The notes: a model not told the origin generated them from the sequence alone. DNA of 64,000 bases from Bacillus carboniphilus (GCF_020524035.2 NZ_CP129013.1:2865001-2929000); one strand, 5' to 3'; positions 1 through 10,655 are shown, numbered from the stretch's first letter. Numbers and translations are program-made.

Positions 1-1718
<1,718 letters not shown>

Positions 1719-1785
1719 ACACACATGCGATTCTTGTCACCCTTCGTTATTTAGTTTTGAAAGAATGAATTTTCTTTCAAACATA

Positions 1786-1902
<117 letters not shown>

Positions 1903-1911
1903 TAATAATGT

Positions 1912-1986
1912 TCCGCAGTAGCTCAGTGGTAGAGCATTCGGCTGTTAACCGAACGGTCGTAGGTTCGAATCCTACCTGCGGAGCCA
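1912..1986 (+). tRNA. tRNA-Asn (GTT)
   Basis: Cloverleaf with acceptor TCCGCAG/CTGCGGA, anticodon loop CTGTTAA giving GTT, T-arm GGTTCGAATCC and encoded CCA. First tRNA after 5S. Confidence 0.97.
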
Positions 1987-1987
1987 C

Positions 1988-2060
1988 GCTTCCATAGCTC
2001 AGTTGGTAGAGCACTTCCATGGTAAGGAAGAGGTCACCGGTTCGAGCCCGGTTGGAAGCT
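1988..2060 (+). tRNA. tRNA-Thr (GGT)
   Basis: Acceptor GCTTCCA/TGGAAGC and anticodon stem CTTCC/GGAAG with loop ATGGTAA, giving anticodon GGT. CCA is not encoded. It starts one base after the CCA of tRNA-Asn. Confidence 0.96.
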
Positions 2061-2077
2061 TAAAAACGAGAAAATTT

Positions 2078-2152
2078 GGCCCGTTGGTCAAGCGGTTAAG
2101 ACACCGCCCTTTCACGGCGGTAACACGGGTTCGAATCCCGTACGGGTCACCA
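2078..2152 (+). tRNA. tRNA-Glu (TTC)
   Basis: Acceptor GGCCCGT/ACGGGTC, anticodon stem CCGCC/GGCGG with loop CTTTCAC (anticodon TTC), encoded CCA. Confidence 0.97.
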
Positions 2153-2161
2153 CTTTAAATT

Positions 2162-2237
2162 GGAGGATTAGCTCAGCTGGGAGAGCACTTGCCTTACAAG
2201 CAAGGGGTCGGCGGTTCGATCCCGTCATCCTCCACCA
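2162..2237 (+). tRNA. tRNA-Val (TAC)
   Basis: Acceptor GGAGGAT/ATCCTCC, anticodon stem CTTGC/GCAAG with loop CTTACAA (anticodon TAC), encoded CCA. Confidence 0.97.
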
Positions 2238-2303
2238 TTTAAACCAAGGTTTATAAATGGTATTCCGATTGATAGAGTAAGACCGCAAGGTCTGGTAATA
2301 TAC

Positions 2304-2376
<73 letters not shown>

Positions 2377-2392
2377 CTCTTAAAATTAAAAT

Positions 2393-2477
2393 GGAGGGGT
2401 AGCGAAGTGGCTAAACGCGGCGGACTGTAAATCCGCTCCCTCAGGGTTCGGCGGTTCGAATCCGTCCCCCTCCACCA
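2393..2477 (+). tRNA. tRNA-Tyr (GTA)
   Basis: Class II tRNA of 85 nt with a long variable arm. Acceptor GGAGGGG/CCCCTCC, anticodon loop CTGTAAA (GTA), encoded CCA. Confidence 0.97.
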
Positions 2478-2587
2478 TTTTAAAAAGTTTTTTTGGTTTT
2501 TTAATTAAAATTGGACATGATAATTGTAAAGATAATGTCTAAATGTTAAGTAGTAAAGGTATTATGAGATATCTGATTACATAGGTT

Positions 2588-2650
2588 GTGTCAATGATTT
2601 TTTCTTGAAGTAATTCAATGAAGTATAATCCCAAAAAATCATCTTGCGAT
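2588..2650 (+). repeat. tRNA-spacer hairpin repeat, copy 1
   Basis: Imperfect inverted repeat ATGATTTTTT...AAAAAATCAT enclosing a small inner hairpin TTGAA-GTAA-TTCAA, followed by CTTGCG. First of four related units in the tRNA spacer and trailer. The stretch 2478-2939 holds only these repeats and short AAGTAGTAAAG motifs, and no gene. Confidence 0.75.
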
Positions 2651-2712
2651 GTTAAGTAGTAAAGATAAATTTTGATTAGCGAAGATACAATGATTAGCGT
2701 AATTATTTAGTT

Positions 2713-2776
2713 ATGTCAATGATTTTTCTTTGAAGTCACTCAATGAAGATAATACATAAAAAATCATTGTGCGAAA
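2713..2776 (+). repeat. tRNA-spacer hairpin repeat, copy 2
   Basis: Same architecture as copy 1. Here the stem is CAATGATTTTT/AAAAATCATTG: where copies 3 and 4 have a G-C pair this copy has A-T, a compensatory change. Inner hairpin TTGA...TCAA. Confidence 0.75.
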
Positions 2777-2827
2777 GTTATTTAAGTAGTATTATTTTTA
2801 TATGAGCTATTGATTTGTTATATAGTT

Positions 2828-2890
2828 ATGTCGATGATTTTTCTTGAAGTAATTCAATGAAGTATAATCACAAAAAATCATCTTGCGATG
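2828..2890 (+). repeat. tRNA-spacer hairpin repeat, copy 3
   Basis: Stem GATGATTTTT/AAAAATCATC with the inner hairpin TTGAA-GTAA-TTCAA identical to copy 1. It lies directly before tRNA-Gln. Confidence 0.75.
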
Positions 2891-2939
2891 TATATTCACG
2901 AAGCTTAATCGAAGAAGAATATTCGTGAGGTTAAATCAA

Positions 2940-3014
2940 TGGGCTATAGCCAAGCGGTAAGGCAACGGATTTTGATTCCGTGATGCGCTGGTTCGAATCC
3001 AGCTAGCCCAGCCA
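2940..3014 (+). tRNA. tRNA-Gln (TTG)
   Basis: Acceptor TGGGCTA/TAGCCCA, anticodon stem ACGGA/TCCGT with loop TTTTGAT (anticodon TTG), encoded CCA. It is separated from the other tRNAs by about 460 nt of repeats and is followed at once by a terminator. Confidence 0.97.
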
Positions 3015-3034
3015 TTTTCATACAGAAAGCCGAT

Positions 3035-3065
3035 GTTAGTTTGTCGTTCAGACTAGCTTTTTTTT
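3035..3065 (+). terminator. Terminator of the rrn-tRNA operon
   Basis: Stem GTTAGTTTG/CAGACTAGC (9 bp with G-U pairs), loop TCGTT, then eight T. It lies 20 nt after tRNA-Gln. Confidence 0.85.
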
Positions 3066-3190
3066 GTTTATAATAAAATGAGATAGTTTTCAAAAGTAAT
3101 TGAATAAGTATCACCATACTGTGTAAGTAGTAAAGATAAATTTTGATTAGCGAGTAGTGATGATATATTAGGTAGTCAAATTATTTAGGT

Positions 3191-3257
3191 AATGTCGATG
3201 ATTTTTCTAGGAGAAATGCATTGAAGCCAATACAATCAAAAAATCATCTTGCGGTGT
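3191..3257 (+). repeat. tRNA-spacer hairpin repeat, copy 4
   Basis: Stem GATGATTTTT/AAAAATCATC followed by CTTGCG as in the other copies, but the interior has diverged. It lies beyond the operon terminator, so the unit is not confined to the rrn transcript. Confidence 0.65.
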
Positions 3258-3301
3258 CGGTTCACGAAGTATAATCAAAGAGGGTTAATCATGAAGTGAA
3301 A

Positions 3302-3786
3302 TCAAAGTGCAACTGCAACAGCAAATTCAACATAGGCATTTCCCTCTGCTGTTATAAGGTTCTCGCTTACTGTAACGTCTGCTTTGCTTTTATATAATGG
3401 ATCGAAGTAAGAGGGAATTCGGATATCTCTAAAGAGGTTGAGTAATATCGATTTCTTAAGACTGAACTCATACCCAAAAAGGTAGCTGCTCCACAAATTG
3501 TAGCAATCCATTTATTACGTTGATCAAATTCTTGTATAAGCTTTATTAACTTCCTTTCATTTATTAACTGTTCAGGGTCACCACCGGGTATGATTAAAAT
3601 ATCATAATTACTAATGTTACATTCTTCAATAGATAGATCTACTTTTATTCTGAAGTTACCATAATGTGTTATTTCTGTATTAAGAGCAGTTGTCTGTATT
3701 TCCATGTTCGTTTCACTGAAAATATATGACAGCAAGCTAATCTCCCAGTCTACATAGCCATCATACAAAAAGAATAATGCCTTCAT
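3302..3786 (-). pseudogene. DJ-1/PfpI family protein, frameshifted
   Basis: The N-terminal part starts MKALFFLYDGYVDWE and carries the nucleophile-elbow region (IIPGGDP; then ATICGAATFLG, the DJ-1/PfpI cysteine motif). The reading frame is lost after about residue 110. The C-terminal part (YFDPLYKSKADV, then NLITAEGNAYVEF) continues in another frame and ends at 3302. Together they make about 160 residues, somewhat short for the family (about 200). The break lies around 3420-3470 and is not an obvious homopolymer slip, so real decay is plausible. The biochemical role (glutamine-amidotransferase-like fold) is not predictable further. Confidence 0.75.
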
Positions 3787-4061
3787 TTCATCTATCCCTT
3801 CCTAAATATACTGTTAACAGTGTGAGCTTTTAATTTAAATAGCATGTTAGCATCCCTGGTTTTACCTACATCATTACAATTATAGCATTAATTTCTTCTT
3901 AATCTCTACTCTATCTATCCTAAAACGTAGTTGGAAACAAACCTTTATTTCAATTATTGATTGTCTTTTGCCATGTTGATAACAAAATGCCTTCTTAATT
4001 TGAATATTTTTCTAAAGTTTTCATTTATCGAGTATGTATATTTATTCAACCTAGTGTACAG

Positions 4062-4090
4062 TTGAGTCACTGGCGGATAAATGTATAGAA
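4062..4090 (+). promoter_or_regulatory. Possible sigma-A promoter of arginase
   Basis: TTGAGT at 4062-4067 and TATAGA at 4084-4089 with a 16-nt spacer, about 30 nt upstream of the arginase start. The remaining intergenic DNA back to 3787 shows nothing recognisable. Confidence 0.4.
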
Positions 4091-4119
4091 TAGATATAGA
4101 GTCAAAAAGGAGGTACATC

Positions 4120-5025
4120 ATGAATAATAAAAAAATCTCACTAATTGGAGTACCAATGGACCTTGGTCAAATGAGAAGAGGCGTTGACATGGGGCCGAGT
4201 GCGATCCGGTATGCTGGTGTCGTAGAGCGCCTAAAAAATTTAGATTATGACATGGAAGATTTAGGAGATATAGAAATAGATAACTCTGAGAGAGAAACAA
4301 GTTCTTTGAAGAGAGGGCTTCGTAATTTAGATGCTGTTTGTCAAGCAAGTGAAAAGCTTGCTAACCAAGTAGATCAAGTCATCAGCAATGAAAGGTTTCC
4401 ACTTGTTTTAGGAGGAGACCATAGTATTGCCATTGGTACATTGGCAGGTGTAGCTAAGCATTATGAAAATTTAGGTGTCATTTGGTATGATGCTCATGGC
4501 GATTTAAACACGGCTGATACAACGCCAACAGGAAACATTCATGGGATGCCTTTAGCTGTAAGTTTAGGCATTGGAGAGGAGTCTTTAACCGATATTGGTG
4601 GTTTTACTCCAAAAATAAAACCAGAGAATATCGTGATCATCGGTGCTCGTTCATTGGACGATGGAGAAAAAGAATTAATTAAGGAAAAAGGTATAAAGGT
4701 TTATACTATGCATGAAATTGATCGAATTGGAATGACGAAAGTGATCGAAGAAACTATTGACTATTTAAAGGATCGAACAGATGGAGTTCACTTATCACTA
4801 GATCTTGATGGACTAGATCCTCTTCATGCTCCAGGAGTAGGTACACCTGTGAATGGAGGAATTAGTTATAGGGAAAGCCATTTAGCAATGGAGATGCTAG
4901 AGGAATCTAAGATGGTTACTTCTGCAGAGTTTGTGGAAGTTAATCCAATCTTAGATGAGAAAAATAAAACAGCTGGTGTTGCTGTAGCTTTGATGGGTTC
5001 TTTATTCGGCGAAAAATTATTGTAA
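4120..5025 (+). CDS. rocF: Arginase
   Basis: 301-residue ureohydrolase that hydrolyses L-arginine to ornithine and urea in the cytoplasm. The binuclear Mn site is visible: GGDHSIAIGT, YDAHGDLNT (DAHxD) and SLDLDGLDP, plus ASHxE-like C-terminal EFVEVNP. The start was set at the ATG with AAAGGAGG 6 nt upstream; an in-frame ATG 13 codons earlier has no good ribosome binding site. It is monocistronic, with its own terminator, and sits directly before sigW. Length is normal for Bacillus arginases. Confidence 0.95.
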   Translation: MNNKKISLIGVPMDLGQMRRGVDMGPSAIRYAGVVERLKNLDYDMEDLGDIEIDNSERETSSLKRGLRNLDAVCQASEKLANQVDQVISNERFPLVLGGDHSIAIGTLAGVAKHYENLGVIWYDAHGDLNTADTTPTGNIHGMPLAVSLGIGEESLTDIGGFTPKIKPENIVIIGARSLDDGEKELIKEKGIKVYTMHEIDRIGMTKVIEETIDYLKDRTDGVHLSLDLDGLDPLHAPGVGTPVNGGISYRESHLAMEMLEESKMVTSAEFVEVNPILDEKNKTAGVAVALMGSLFGEKLL

Positions 5026-5028
5026 AAG

Positions 5029-5079
5029 AAAGCAAAGGAAGAAAATGAGCTTATTTTCTTCCTTTGCTTTTTATTTTTC
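5029..5079 (+). terminator. Terminator of rocF
   Basis: Perfect 18-bp stem (AAAGCAAAGGAAGAAAAT and its complement), 6-nt loop, T-rich tail. Confidence 0.93.
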
Positions 5080-5153
5080 TAAAGCAGTGGGTTCAAGTTA
5101 CACTTTTATCCACACCAATGAAAAATTCTGATAGAATAGAAGATGCGAAAAAA

Positions 5154-5180
5154 TGAAACCAAATGCAAACATAAAACGTA
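5154..5180 (+). promoter_or_regulatory. Sigma-W (ECF) autoregulatory promoter
   Basis: TGAAAC at 5154-5159 and CGTA at 5177-5180, spaced by 17 nt. This is the known consensus of sigma-W-dependent promoters, 35 nt before sigW. It implies positive autoregulation of the sigW-rsiW operon. Confidence 0.85.
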
Positions 5181-5214
5181 TAGTAGGTAGCCGCTACTGC
5201 GGAGGTAACGAAAA

Positions 5215-5778
5215 ATGGAATTGTTAATAAAGAAAAGAATTAAACAAGTGAAAAAAGGCGACCAAGATGCTTTTGCTGAGATCGTAGATTTATACAAAGA
5301 CAAAGTATACCAGCTTAGCTATAGAATGTTAGGGAATTCACATGAAGCAGAAGATATTGCTCAAGAGGCTTTCATTCGTGCCTACGTCAATATTCACAGT
5401 TATGATACGAAACGGAAGTTTTCTACATGGTTGTATCGAATTGCTACAAATCTATCTATTGATCGAATTCGTAAGAAGAAGCCAGATTATTATTTAGATG
5501 CAGAAGTGGCAGGGACAGATGGGCTAACAATGTACTCCCAAGTTGCGGCTAATATTTCTCTTCCAGAAGAAGAAGTGGAATCCATGGAACTTCAAGATAC
5601 GATTCAGAAGGAAATATTGAAACTTCCAGAAAAATATCGGGTAGTCATTGTTTTAAAGTATATTGAAGAGCTGTCGCTTCAAGAAATAAGTGAAATTCTA
5701 GACATTCCTATTGGAACCGTTAAAACCCGGATTCATAGAGGGCGAGAAGCACTACGAAAACAGTTAAGGTATTTGTAA
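5215..5778 (+). CDS. sigW: ECF RNA polymerase sigma factor SigW
   Basis: 187-residue ECF sigma factor, normal length. Region 2 includes the EDIAQEAFIRAY core-binding/-10 recognition helices (about residues 45-75). Region 4 has the HTH LSLQEISEILDIPIGTVKTR (about 150-170). It directs the cell-envelope and antimicrobial-peptide stress regulon in Bacillus. The start ATG follows GGAGGT by 8 nt. The next gene is its anti-sigma factor and the upstream promoter is of the SigW type, which together support SigW over other ECF factors. Confidence 0.93.
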   Translation: MELLIKKRIKQVKKGDQDAFAEIVDLYKDKVYQLSYRMLGNSHEAEDIAQEAFIRAYVNIHSYDTKRKFSTWLYRIATNLSIDRIRKKKPDYYLDAEVAGTDGLTMYSQVAANISLPEEEVESMELQDTIQKEILKLPEKYRVVIVLKYIEELSLQEISEILDIPIGTVKTRIHRGREALRKQLRYL

Positions 5779-5791
5779 TGAGGTGATAATG

Positions 5792-6397
5792 ATGAAATGT
5801 TCAAAGCAGGTCGTTGAACAAATTCACGAATATTTAGATGGAGACTTAACAGTCGAACAAGAATTAACGCTAAAAGAGCATCTATACAAATGTGAAGAGT
5901 GCTTAAAGTATTTACACGAACTTGATAAATCCATTGCACTAGTAAAAAGTACGTCGCATGTAAAAGCACCTGATGATTTTACAAATAAGGTTATGCAAAG
6001 ATTACCTGACGAAAAAAAAACTATTGGAATGCAGCGATGGATGAAGAATCACCCTTTTTTGATTGCCGCATCCTTGTTTATGTTATTGATGACAGGAAGT
6101 GTGCTCTCATCCTATCAAGATGACCAGCAGTTTCAAGTATCCCATTACCCTAACCTAAAAGTTGAGGATGAGTTAGTAATTGTGCCTGAAGGAGAAGTAA
6201 TAGAGGGTGATATTACCGTCAAAAATGGCAATATTCAAATAGATGGTAAGGTAGAGGGAGATGTAACCGTTATTAACGGAGAACAGTATATGGCGTCTGC
6301 AGGACAAGTAACAGGTGAAATTGATGAAATAAATCAAGTTTTTTCATGGATTTGGTTTCATATCAAATCAACAGTTGAACAGTTATTTAACCGCTAA
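5792..6397 (+). CDS. rsiW: Anti-sigma-W factor RsiW
   Basis: About 201 residues. The N-terminal cytosolic zinc-binding anti-sigma domain has the HxxxCxxC motif (KEHLYKCEECLKYL). One membrane segment lies around residue 87 (HPFLIAASLFMLLMTGSVL). The extracytoplasmic part contains two short repeats of the VEGDITVKNG / VEGDVTVING type. RsiW holds SigW inactive until it is cleaved at the membrane. AGGTG lies 6 nt before this ATG; an ATG one codon earlier and a GTG three codons earlier are less well spaced. The stop codon lies inside the 5' arm of the terminator. Confidence 0.92.
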   Translation: MKCSKQVVEQIHEYLDGDLTVEQELTLKEHLYKCEECLKYLHELDKSIALVKSTSHVKAPDDFTNKVMQRLPDEKKTIGMQRWMKNHPFLIAASLFMLLMTGSVLSSYQDDQQFQVSHYPNLKVEDELVIVPEGEVIEGDITVKNGNIQIDGKVEGDVTVINGEQYMASAGQVTGEIDEINQVFSWIWFHIKSTVEQLFNR

Positions 6398-6419
6398 GGG
6401 GGATCCTTAGCGGTTTTTC
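6389..6419 (+). terminator. Terminator of sigW-rsiW
   Basis: Stem AACCGCTAAGG/CCTTAGCGGTT, loop GGGAT, T tail. The rsiW stop codon is within the left arm. Confidence 0.92.
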
Positions 6420-6634
6420 TCTCTAGTGAATTAATTTCATAACTCAAACATAGAAATCTCTTTCTGTTCTTGTTTTCTGTAATGAAATAGATTTAATTTA
6501 TAGTAATATTCGTATTTAAACTCATAAAAGAGGGATCCGAAGTTTCCAAGTAACCTCGAATTAATTATTGTAACCCTTTTATAATTTTATCGATGTAATA
6601 AACATATGATATAATTGTGGAGATTTTAATTAAA

Positions 6635-6770
6635 GAGGTTGTTCAAAAAGTCCTGCGATGGTCTGGATGGCCTAGCATCATGCGACATGGCTGTACTTAG
6701 ATGATGGACTTACAAAGGGTTTCAGCTTTTCTATTCAGCGCCCTTTTATCCCTACTTTTTGAACACATAC
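6635..6770 (+). mobile_element. MITE (GAGGTTGTTC family), copy A
   Basis: 136-bp element starting GAGGTTGTTCAAAAAGTC and ending CTTTTTGAACACATAC, flanked on both sides by the 5-bp duplication TTAAA (6630-6634 and 6771-6775). The interior keeps the outer stem CATCAT...CTTAGATGATG of the AGGAC hairpin found in other copies, but the inner hairpin is lost. It separates the sigW operon terminator from cdaA. Non-coding; 6420-6634 shows nothing else. Confidence 0.85.
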
Positions 6771-6802
6771 TTAAAGGAATATGAACTAATGGAGGATGGA
6801 AA

Positions 6803-7632
6803 ATGGCAAGTGCAATAGAGGCATATCCTTTTCTAGCTTACCTCAGTGATATCGTAGATATACTCCTAGTTTGGTTTGTTATATATAGACTGATCATGGT
6901 TATACGTGGAACAAAAGCAGTGCAGCTGTTGAAAGGAATTATTGTCATTGTTCTCGTAAGGATGCTCAGCTATTGGATAGGATTAGACACCTTAAAATGG
7001 TTAATGGATGAGGCATTAACTTGGGGATTTTTAGCGGTTATTATTATTTTTCAACCTGAGTTAAGAAGAGCACTGGAACAGTTAGGAAGAGGAAGGCTTT
7101 TCGTATCTAGGACAACTCACCTGAGGAAGACAATTATGTACATATGGTCGAATCAATTGCTAAAGCAGTTGAGTATATGGCAAAACGTCGAATTGGTGCA
7201 TTAATTTCTTTAGAAGACAAGACAGGGTTAAATGATTATATTGAAACAGGAATTAATATCGATGCAAATATTACCTCTGAGTTACTAATAAATATTTTTA
7301 TTCCCAATACTCCTTTGCATGATGGCGCGGTTATTTTGCAAGATTATAAGGTCGCAGCAGCAGCCTGCTACTTACCTTTATCAGAAAGTCCTTTTATTTC
7401 GAAAGAATTAGGGACAAGGCATCGGGCTGCCATTGGTATTAGTGAAGTAACCGATAGTTTAACCATTATTGTATCAGAGGAAACGGGAAGCATATCAGTA
7501 GCAAAAAATGGCGACCTTCACCGAGATATTACGATAGACATACTAAAAGAAATGCTAATGGTCAAATACAATCAATCCATGAAGGATGATCAATCGTTTC
7601 GCTTTCAATGGAGGGTAAAAAAAGATGGATAA
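6803..7632 (+). pseudogene. cdaA: Diadenylate cyclase CdaA, reading frame broken once
   Basis: Membrane-bound DAC enzyme making c-di-AMP from two ATP. The N-terminal part has three membrane segments (residues about 10-100) and ends in ELRRALEQLGRGRLFVSR. The catalytic part, in another frame from about 7111, carries PLHDGAVI (DGA motif) and GTRHRAA (RHR motif). Adding one G to GG at 7109-7110 would join the frames as ...SRDNSPEEDNYVHMVESIA. Total length then fits the family (about 276 residues). The gene is usually essential and its operon partners are intact, so a sequencing error is likely. Confidence 0.88.
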
Positions 7633-8908
7633 ATTCATAAATAATCTTTGGTTTTTACGTATTGTTGCCCTGTTACTTTCCTTGATGCTCTATATGTCGA
7701 TAACGATTGAATCGGAAACTGGTGAAAATGGGAGTTCTTTTTTTGGGTCGTCTTCTGAAGATACGGTAACGATCTCAGATGTCGAGATTGAAGTACGCTA
7801 CGATCAAGAGAATACAGTGTATGATGGAATACCTCAAACAGTAGAGGTCACGTTAAGTGGTCCTAAAAACATTTTAACTCCAGCTAAACAGAAGAAGGAT
7901 TTCAAGCTATTTGTTGACATTCAAGAACTACCAGCTCTAGAAACTCATAGGGTGAAAATTCAACATGAAGGTATTTCTGATAAGCTACAAGTGAAAATTG
8001 AGCCCGAATATGTGGACGTTTTCATTGATGAGAAGGTAGAAAAAAGCTTTACTGTTAGTGCGGAAACGTTTAACGAAAAAGAGCTTGGTCAAGGATATTC
8101 TGCAACTGATTTAACAATCGAACCAAATGAAGTAGAAATCACCGGAGCAAAAACGTTGATAGACAGCATTGGTCGAGTGAAGGCCATCGTCAATTTAGCA
8201 ACTATCAATAATTCACGAAGCTTTGAACAAGTAAGCGAAGTAAAAGTGTATGATAAAGAAGGTAGAAATATAACGGAGTTAATAGTAGAGCCATCTACAG
8301 TGACAGTAAAAGGAACAATTAATATACCTAGTAAAACTGTTCCGGTTACATTAAAAAAAGAGGGTAGTTTACCAGAAGGTTTAAGTATTACTAAAAGCAC
8401 AGTTAAACCTAATGAAATTAAGATTTACGGACCACAAGATAAGTTAGACGAGATAGAGTCTGTCGAAGCGCTGTTAGACTTATCGAGTATTGAAGATGAT
8501 GGAAGGAAAACCATTTCAGTTACGGTCCCTGAAGGGATAGAAAGAGTTTCTTCAGAAACGGTAGAAGTTGATGTAACGCTTGAAAAAGAAGAAACGAAAG
8601 TCATTGAAGATGTTACAATTACAACTGAAATAAAAGAAACGTTTGACATACAATTTATAGATCCAGAAGAAGACCAACTAGATGTAACCATTACAGGTGT
8701 GTCTAATGTTGTGAACCAAATGAATAAGGATGATATAACGTTAGTTCTGGACTTGTCTGATTTAAATGAAGGAGAGCATGATGTAGAAGTCCAAGTCGAT
8801 ATAAAAGATGATATTAAATGGACGTTAGCCCAAGAAAAAGTCAAAGTAAAGATCACGAGTAAGGAAGCTTCAGAAGCATATCAAGAAACTGAGGTTTCTC
8901 AACGATAA
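7625..8908 (+). CDS. cdaR: CdaA regulator, YbbR-domain protein CdaR
   Basis: 427 residues with one N-terminal membrane segment (NLWFLRIVALLLSLMLYM), then an extracytoplasmic run of YbbR-like beta domains (recognisable repeats such as VEVTLSGPKNIL, VEITGAKTLID, IKIYGPQDKLD, VTITGVSNVV). CdaR binds CdaA and modulates c-di-AMP synthesis. It overlaps the cdaA end by 8 nt, implying translational coupling, and precedes glmM as in B. subtilis. Confidence 0.93.
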   Translation: MDKFINNLWFLRIVALLLSLMLYMSITIESETGENGSSFFGSSSEDTVTISDVEIEVRYDQENTVYDGIPQTVEVTLSGPKNILTPAKQKKDFKLFVDIQELPALETHRVKIQHEGISDKLQVKIEPEYVDVFIDEKVEKSFTVSAETFNEKELGQGYSATDLTIEPNEVEITGAKTLIDSIGRVKAIVNLATINNSRSFEQVSEVKVYDKEGRNITELIVEPSTVTVKGTINIPSKTVPVTLKKEGSLPEGLSITKSTVKPNEIKIYGPQDKLDEIESVEALLDLSSIEDDGRKTISVTVPEGIERVSSETVEVDVTLEKEETKVIEDVTITTEIKETFDIQFIDPEEDQLDVTITGVSNVVNQMNKDDITLVLDLSDLNEGEHDVEVQVDIKDDIKWTLAQEKVKVKITSKEASEAYQETEVSQR

Positions 8909-8941
8909 ATGTACTTTGTTTGGTAAAAGGAGAGATTGATG

Positions 8942-10291
8942 ATGGGAAAATATTTTGGAACAGATGGTGTGCGAGGAATCGCTAATAGCGAGCTCTCACC
9001 AGAGCTAGCTTTTAAAATCGGACGTTATGGGGGATATGTTTTAACAAAACATCAAGAACGCCCTAAAGTATTAATAGGAAGAGATACTCGTATATCCGGT
9101 CACATGCTAGAAGGTGCACTTGTAGCAGGCTTACTATCAATCGGTGCAGAGGTTATGAGATTAGGTGTCATTTCCACGCCAGGAGTCGCATATTTAACGA
9201 AAGCTTTAGATGCAGAAGCAGGAGTGATGATCTCAGCCTCTCATAATCCTGTTCAAGATAATGGAATTAAGTTCTTTGGGCCAGATGGGTTTAAGCTATC
9301 AGATGCACAAGAAGCTGAAATTGAAGAGCTAATGGACAAGGAAATAGACGAACTCCCAAGACCTATAGGTGGAGACTTAGGGCAAGTGAATGATTACTTT
9401 GAAGGTGGACAAAAATACTTACAATTCCTTAAACAAACCGCCGATGTTGATTTTACTGGCTTACACATTGCTCTTGACTGTGCGCATGGCGCAACGTCAA
9501 CGTTGGCTAATCATCTATTCGCTGATTTAGATGCAGATGTCACTTCAATGGGGACATCTCCAAATGGTCTAAATATAAATGATGGAGTTGGTTCCACTCA
9601 CCCTGAGCAGTTAGCCGATCTTGTGAAAGAAAAAGAGGCTGATATTGGCTTAGCTTTTGATGGAGATGGTGATCGTTTAATTGCCATTGATGAAAAGGGT
9701 CAAATCGTCGATGGTGATCAAATTATGTATATTTGTGCAAAGTTTTTAAAAGAAGAAGGACGTCTCAAAGATAACACAGTGGTATCAACAGTTATGAGCA
9801 ACTTAGGATTTTATAAAGCACTTGAAAGGGAAGGAATTGAAAGTGTGCAAACCGCTGTAGGAGATCGGTATGTGGTAGAAGCCATGAAAAAAGGGAAGTA
9901 CTCACTTGGTGGTGAGCAATCTGGTCATATTATCTTTTTAGACTATATTACAACCGGCGATGGTTTATTATCTGCTCTTCAACTAGTAAACATTCTTAAA
10001 ATCACGGGTAAAACTTTATCTGAACTTGCTTCAGAAATGGTTAAATACCCACAAACACTCGTCAATATTCGAGTGAAGGATAAGTACCATGTTACGGACA
10101 ATGATAAAGTGAAAGCGATCATTGAAGAAGTAGAACAAGAGATGAATGGGGAAGGAAGAATTTTAGTTCGTCCATCAGGAACAGAGTCATTAGTACGAGT
10201 AATGGCAGAGGCACCTACAAAAGAAAAATGTACAGAGTATGTTGATCGAATTTCAAAAGTAGTTAACGATGAAATGGGGATCAAAGAATAA
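8942..10291 (+). CDS. glmM: Phosphoglucosamine mutase
   Basis: 449 residues. It converts glucosamine-6-phosphate to glucosamine-1-phosphate for UDP-GlcNAc and peptidoglycan synthesis. Motifs: [12 protein letters not shown] at the N-terminus, active-site phosphoserine loop [13 protein letters not shown], metal loop AFDGDGDR, sugar loop GGEQSGH, phosphate loop [12 protein letters not shown]. Three adjacent start codons (TTG, ATG, ATG) occur; the last has the best spacing (7 nt) to AAAGGAGAG. Third gene of the cdaA-cdaR-glmM operon; CdaA and GlmM are known to interact in Bacillus. Confidence 0.96.
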   Translation: MGKYFGTDGVRGIANSELSPELAFKIGRYGGYVLTKHQERPKVLIGRDTRISGHMLEGALVAGLLSIGAEVMRLGVISTPGVAYLTKALDAEAGVMISASHNPVQDNGIKFFGPDGFKLSDAQEAEIEELMDKEIDELPRPIGGDLGQVNDYFEGGQKYLQFLKQTADVDFTGLHIALDCAHGATSTLANHLFADLDADVTSMGTSPNGLNINDGVGSTHPEQLADLVKEKEADIGLAFDGDGDRLIAIDEKGQIVDGDQIMYICAKFLKEEGRLKDNTVVSTVMSNLGFYKALEREGIESVQTAVGDRYVVEAMKKGKYSLGGEQSGHIIFLDYITTGDGLLSALQLVNILKITGKTLSELASEMVKYPQTLVNIRVKDKYHVTDNDKVKAIIEEVEQEMNGEGRILVRPSGTESLVRVMAEAPTKEKCTEYVDRISKVVNDEMGIKE

Positions 10292-10311
10292 AACGAAGGA
10301 AAAATGATGAT

Positions 10312-10341
10312 GGCGATCGAATGAAGACTCGGTCGTCTTTT
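10312..10341 (+). terminator. Probable terminator after glmM
   Basis: Stem GGCGATCGA/TCGGTCGTC (9 bp, two G-U pairs), 8-nt loop, TTTT. 20 nt past glmM. Confidence 0.65.
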
Positions 10342-10420
10342 ACTTAAGTTAGCCTATTTTATGAAACAATCTGTTCATTACAACATATAATAGTAGGAGA
10401 ATTCACTTATAATTTTTCTA

Positions 10421-10450
10421 TTGACGAAAATAGGAACTATATAGTATGAT
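10421..10450 (+). promoter_or_regulatory. Sigma-A promoter of the glmS transcript
   Basis: TTGACG at 10421-10426, 18-nt spacer, TATGAT at 10445-10450. It lies about 50 nt before the ribozyme. Confidence 0.65.
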
Positions 10451-10502
10451 TTCTGTTGTATCTTATTCTAATGGAAAAAGGAGGATAGTTAGTTAAATGA
10501 TT

Positions 10503-10655
10503 TTAAAGCGCCTGAGCTAAGGGTCAATCTTTAGCTGACGAGGAGGAGGTTTATCGAATTTGTTCGGCGGATGCCTCCCGGTTGATTGATTACAATCGTT
10601 AGGCAAACCTTTTAAAACAAAAAGGTGACTTTTTGTCCAAAAGAGGTTTGAATAA
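10503..10655 (+). ncRNA. glmS ribozyme (GlcN-6-P-activated self-cleaving riboswitch)
   Basis: The catalytic core is recognisable: AGCGCC at 10507-10512 (predicted cleavage 5' of G10508), GACGAGGAGGAGG...TTATCGAATT, TTCGGCGGATGCCTCCCGG, the P3 region CGTTAGGC, and the AAAAAGGTGACTTTTTGTCC hairpin followed by AGAGGTTTGA. In this class glucosamine-6-phosphate acts as cofactor for self-cleavage of the mRNA leader, which lowers glmS expression. It lies about 95 nt before glmS on the same strand. Confidence 0.95.

Noticed and set aside
2588-3257. Possible CRISPR-like array
   Set aside because: Units are themselves long hairpins with irregular spacing and no unique spacers; no cas genes.
8089-8856. 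Minus-strand open frames inside cdaR
   Set aside because: Shadows of a well-conserved plus-strand gene; low-complexity Ser/Thr composition.
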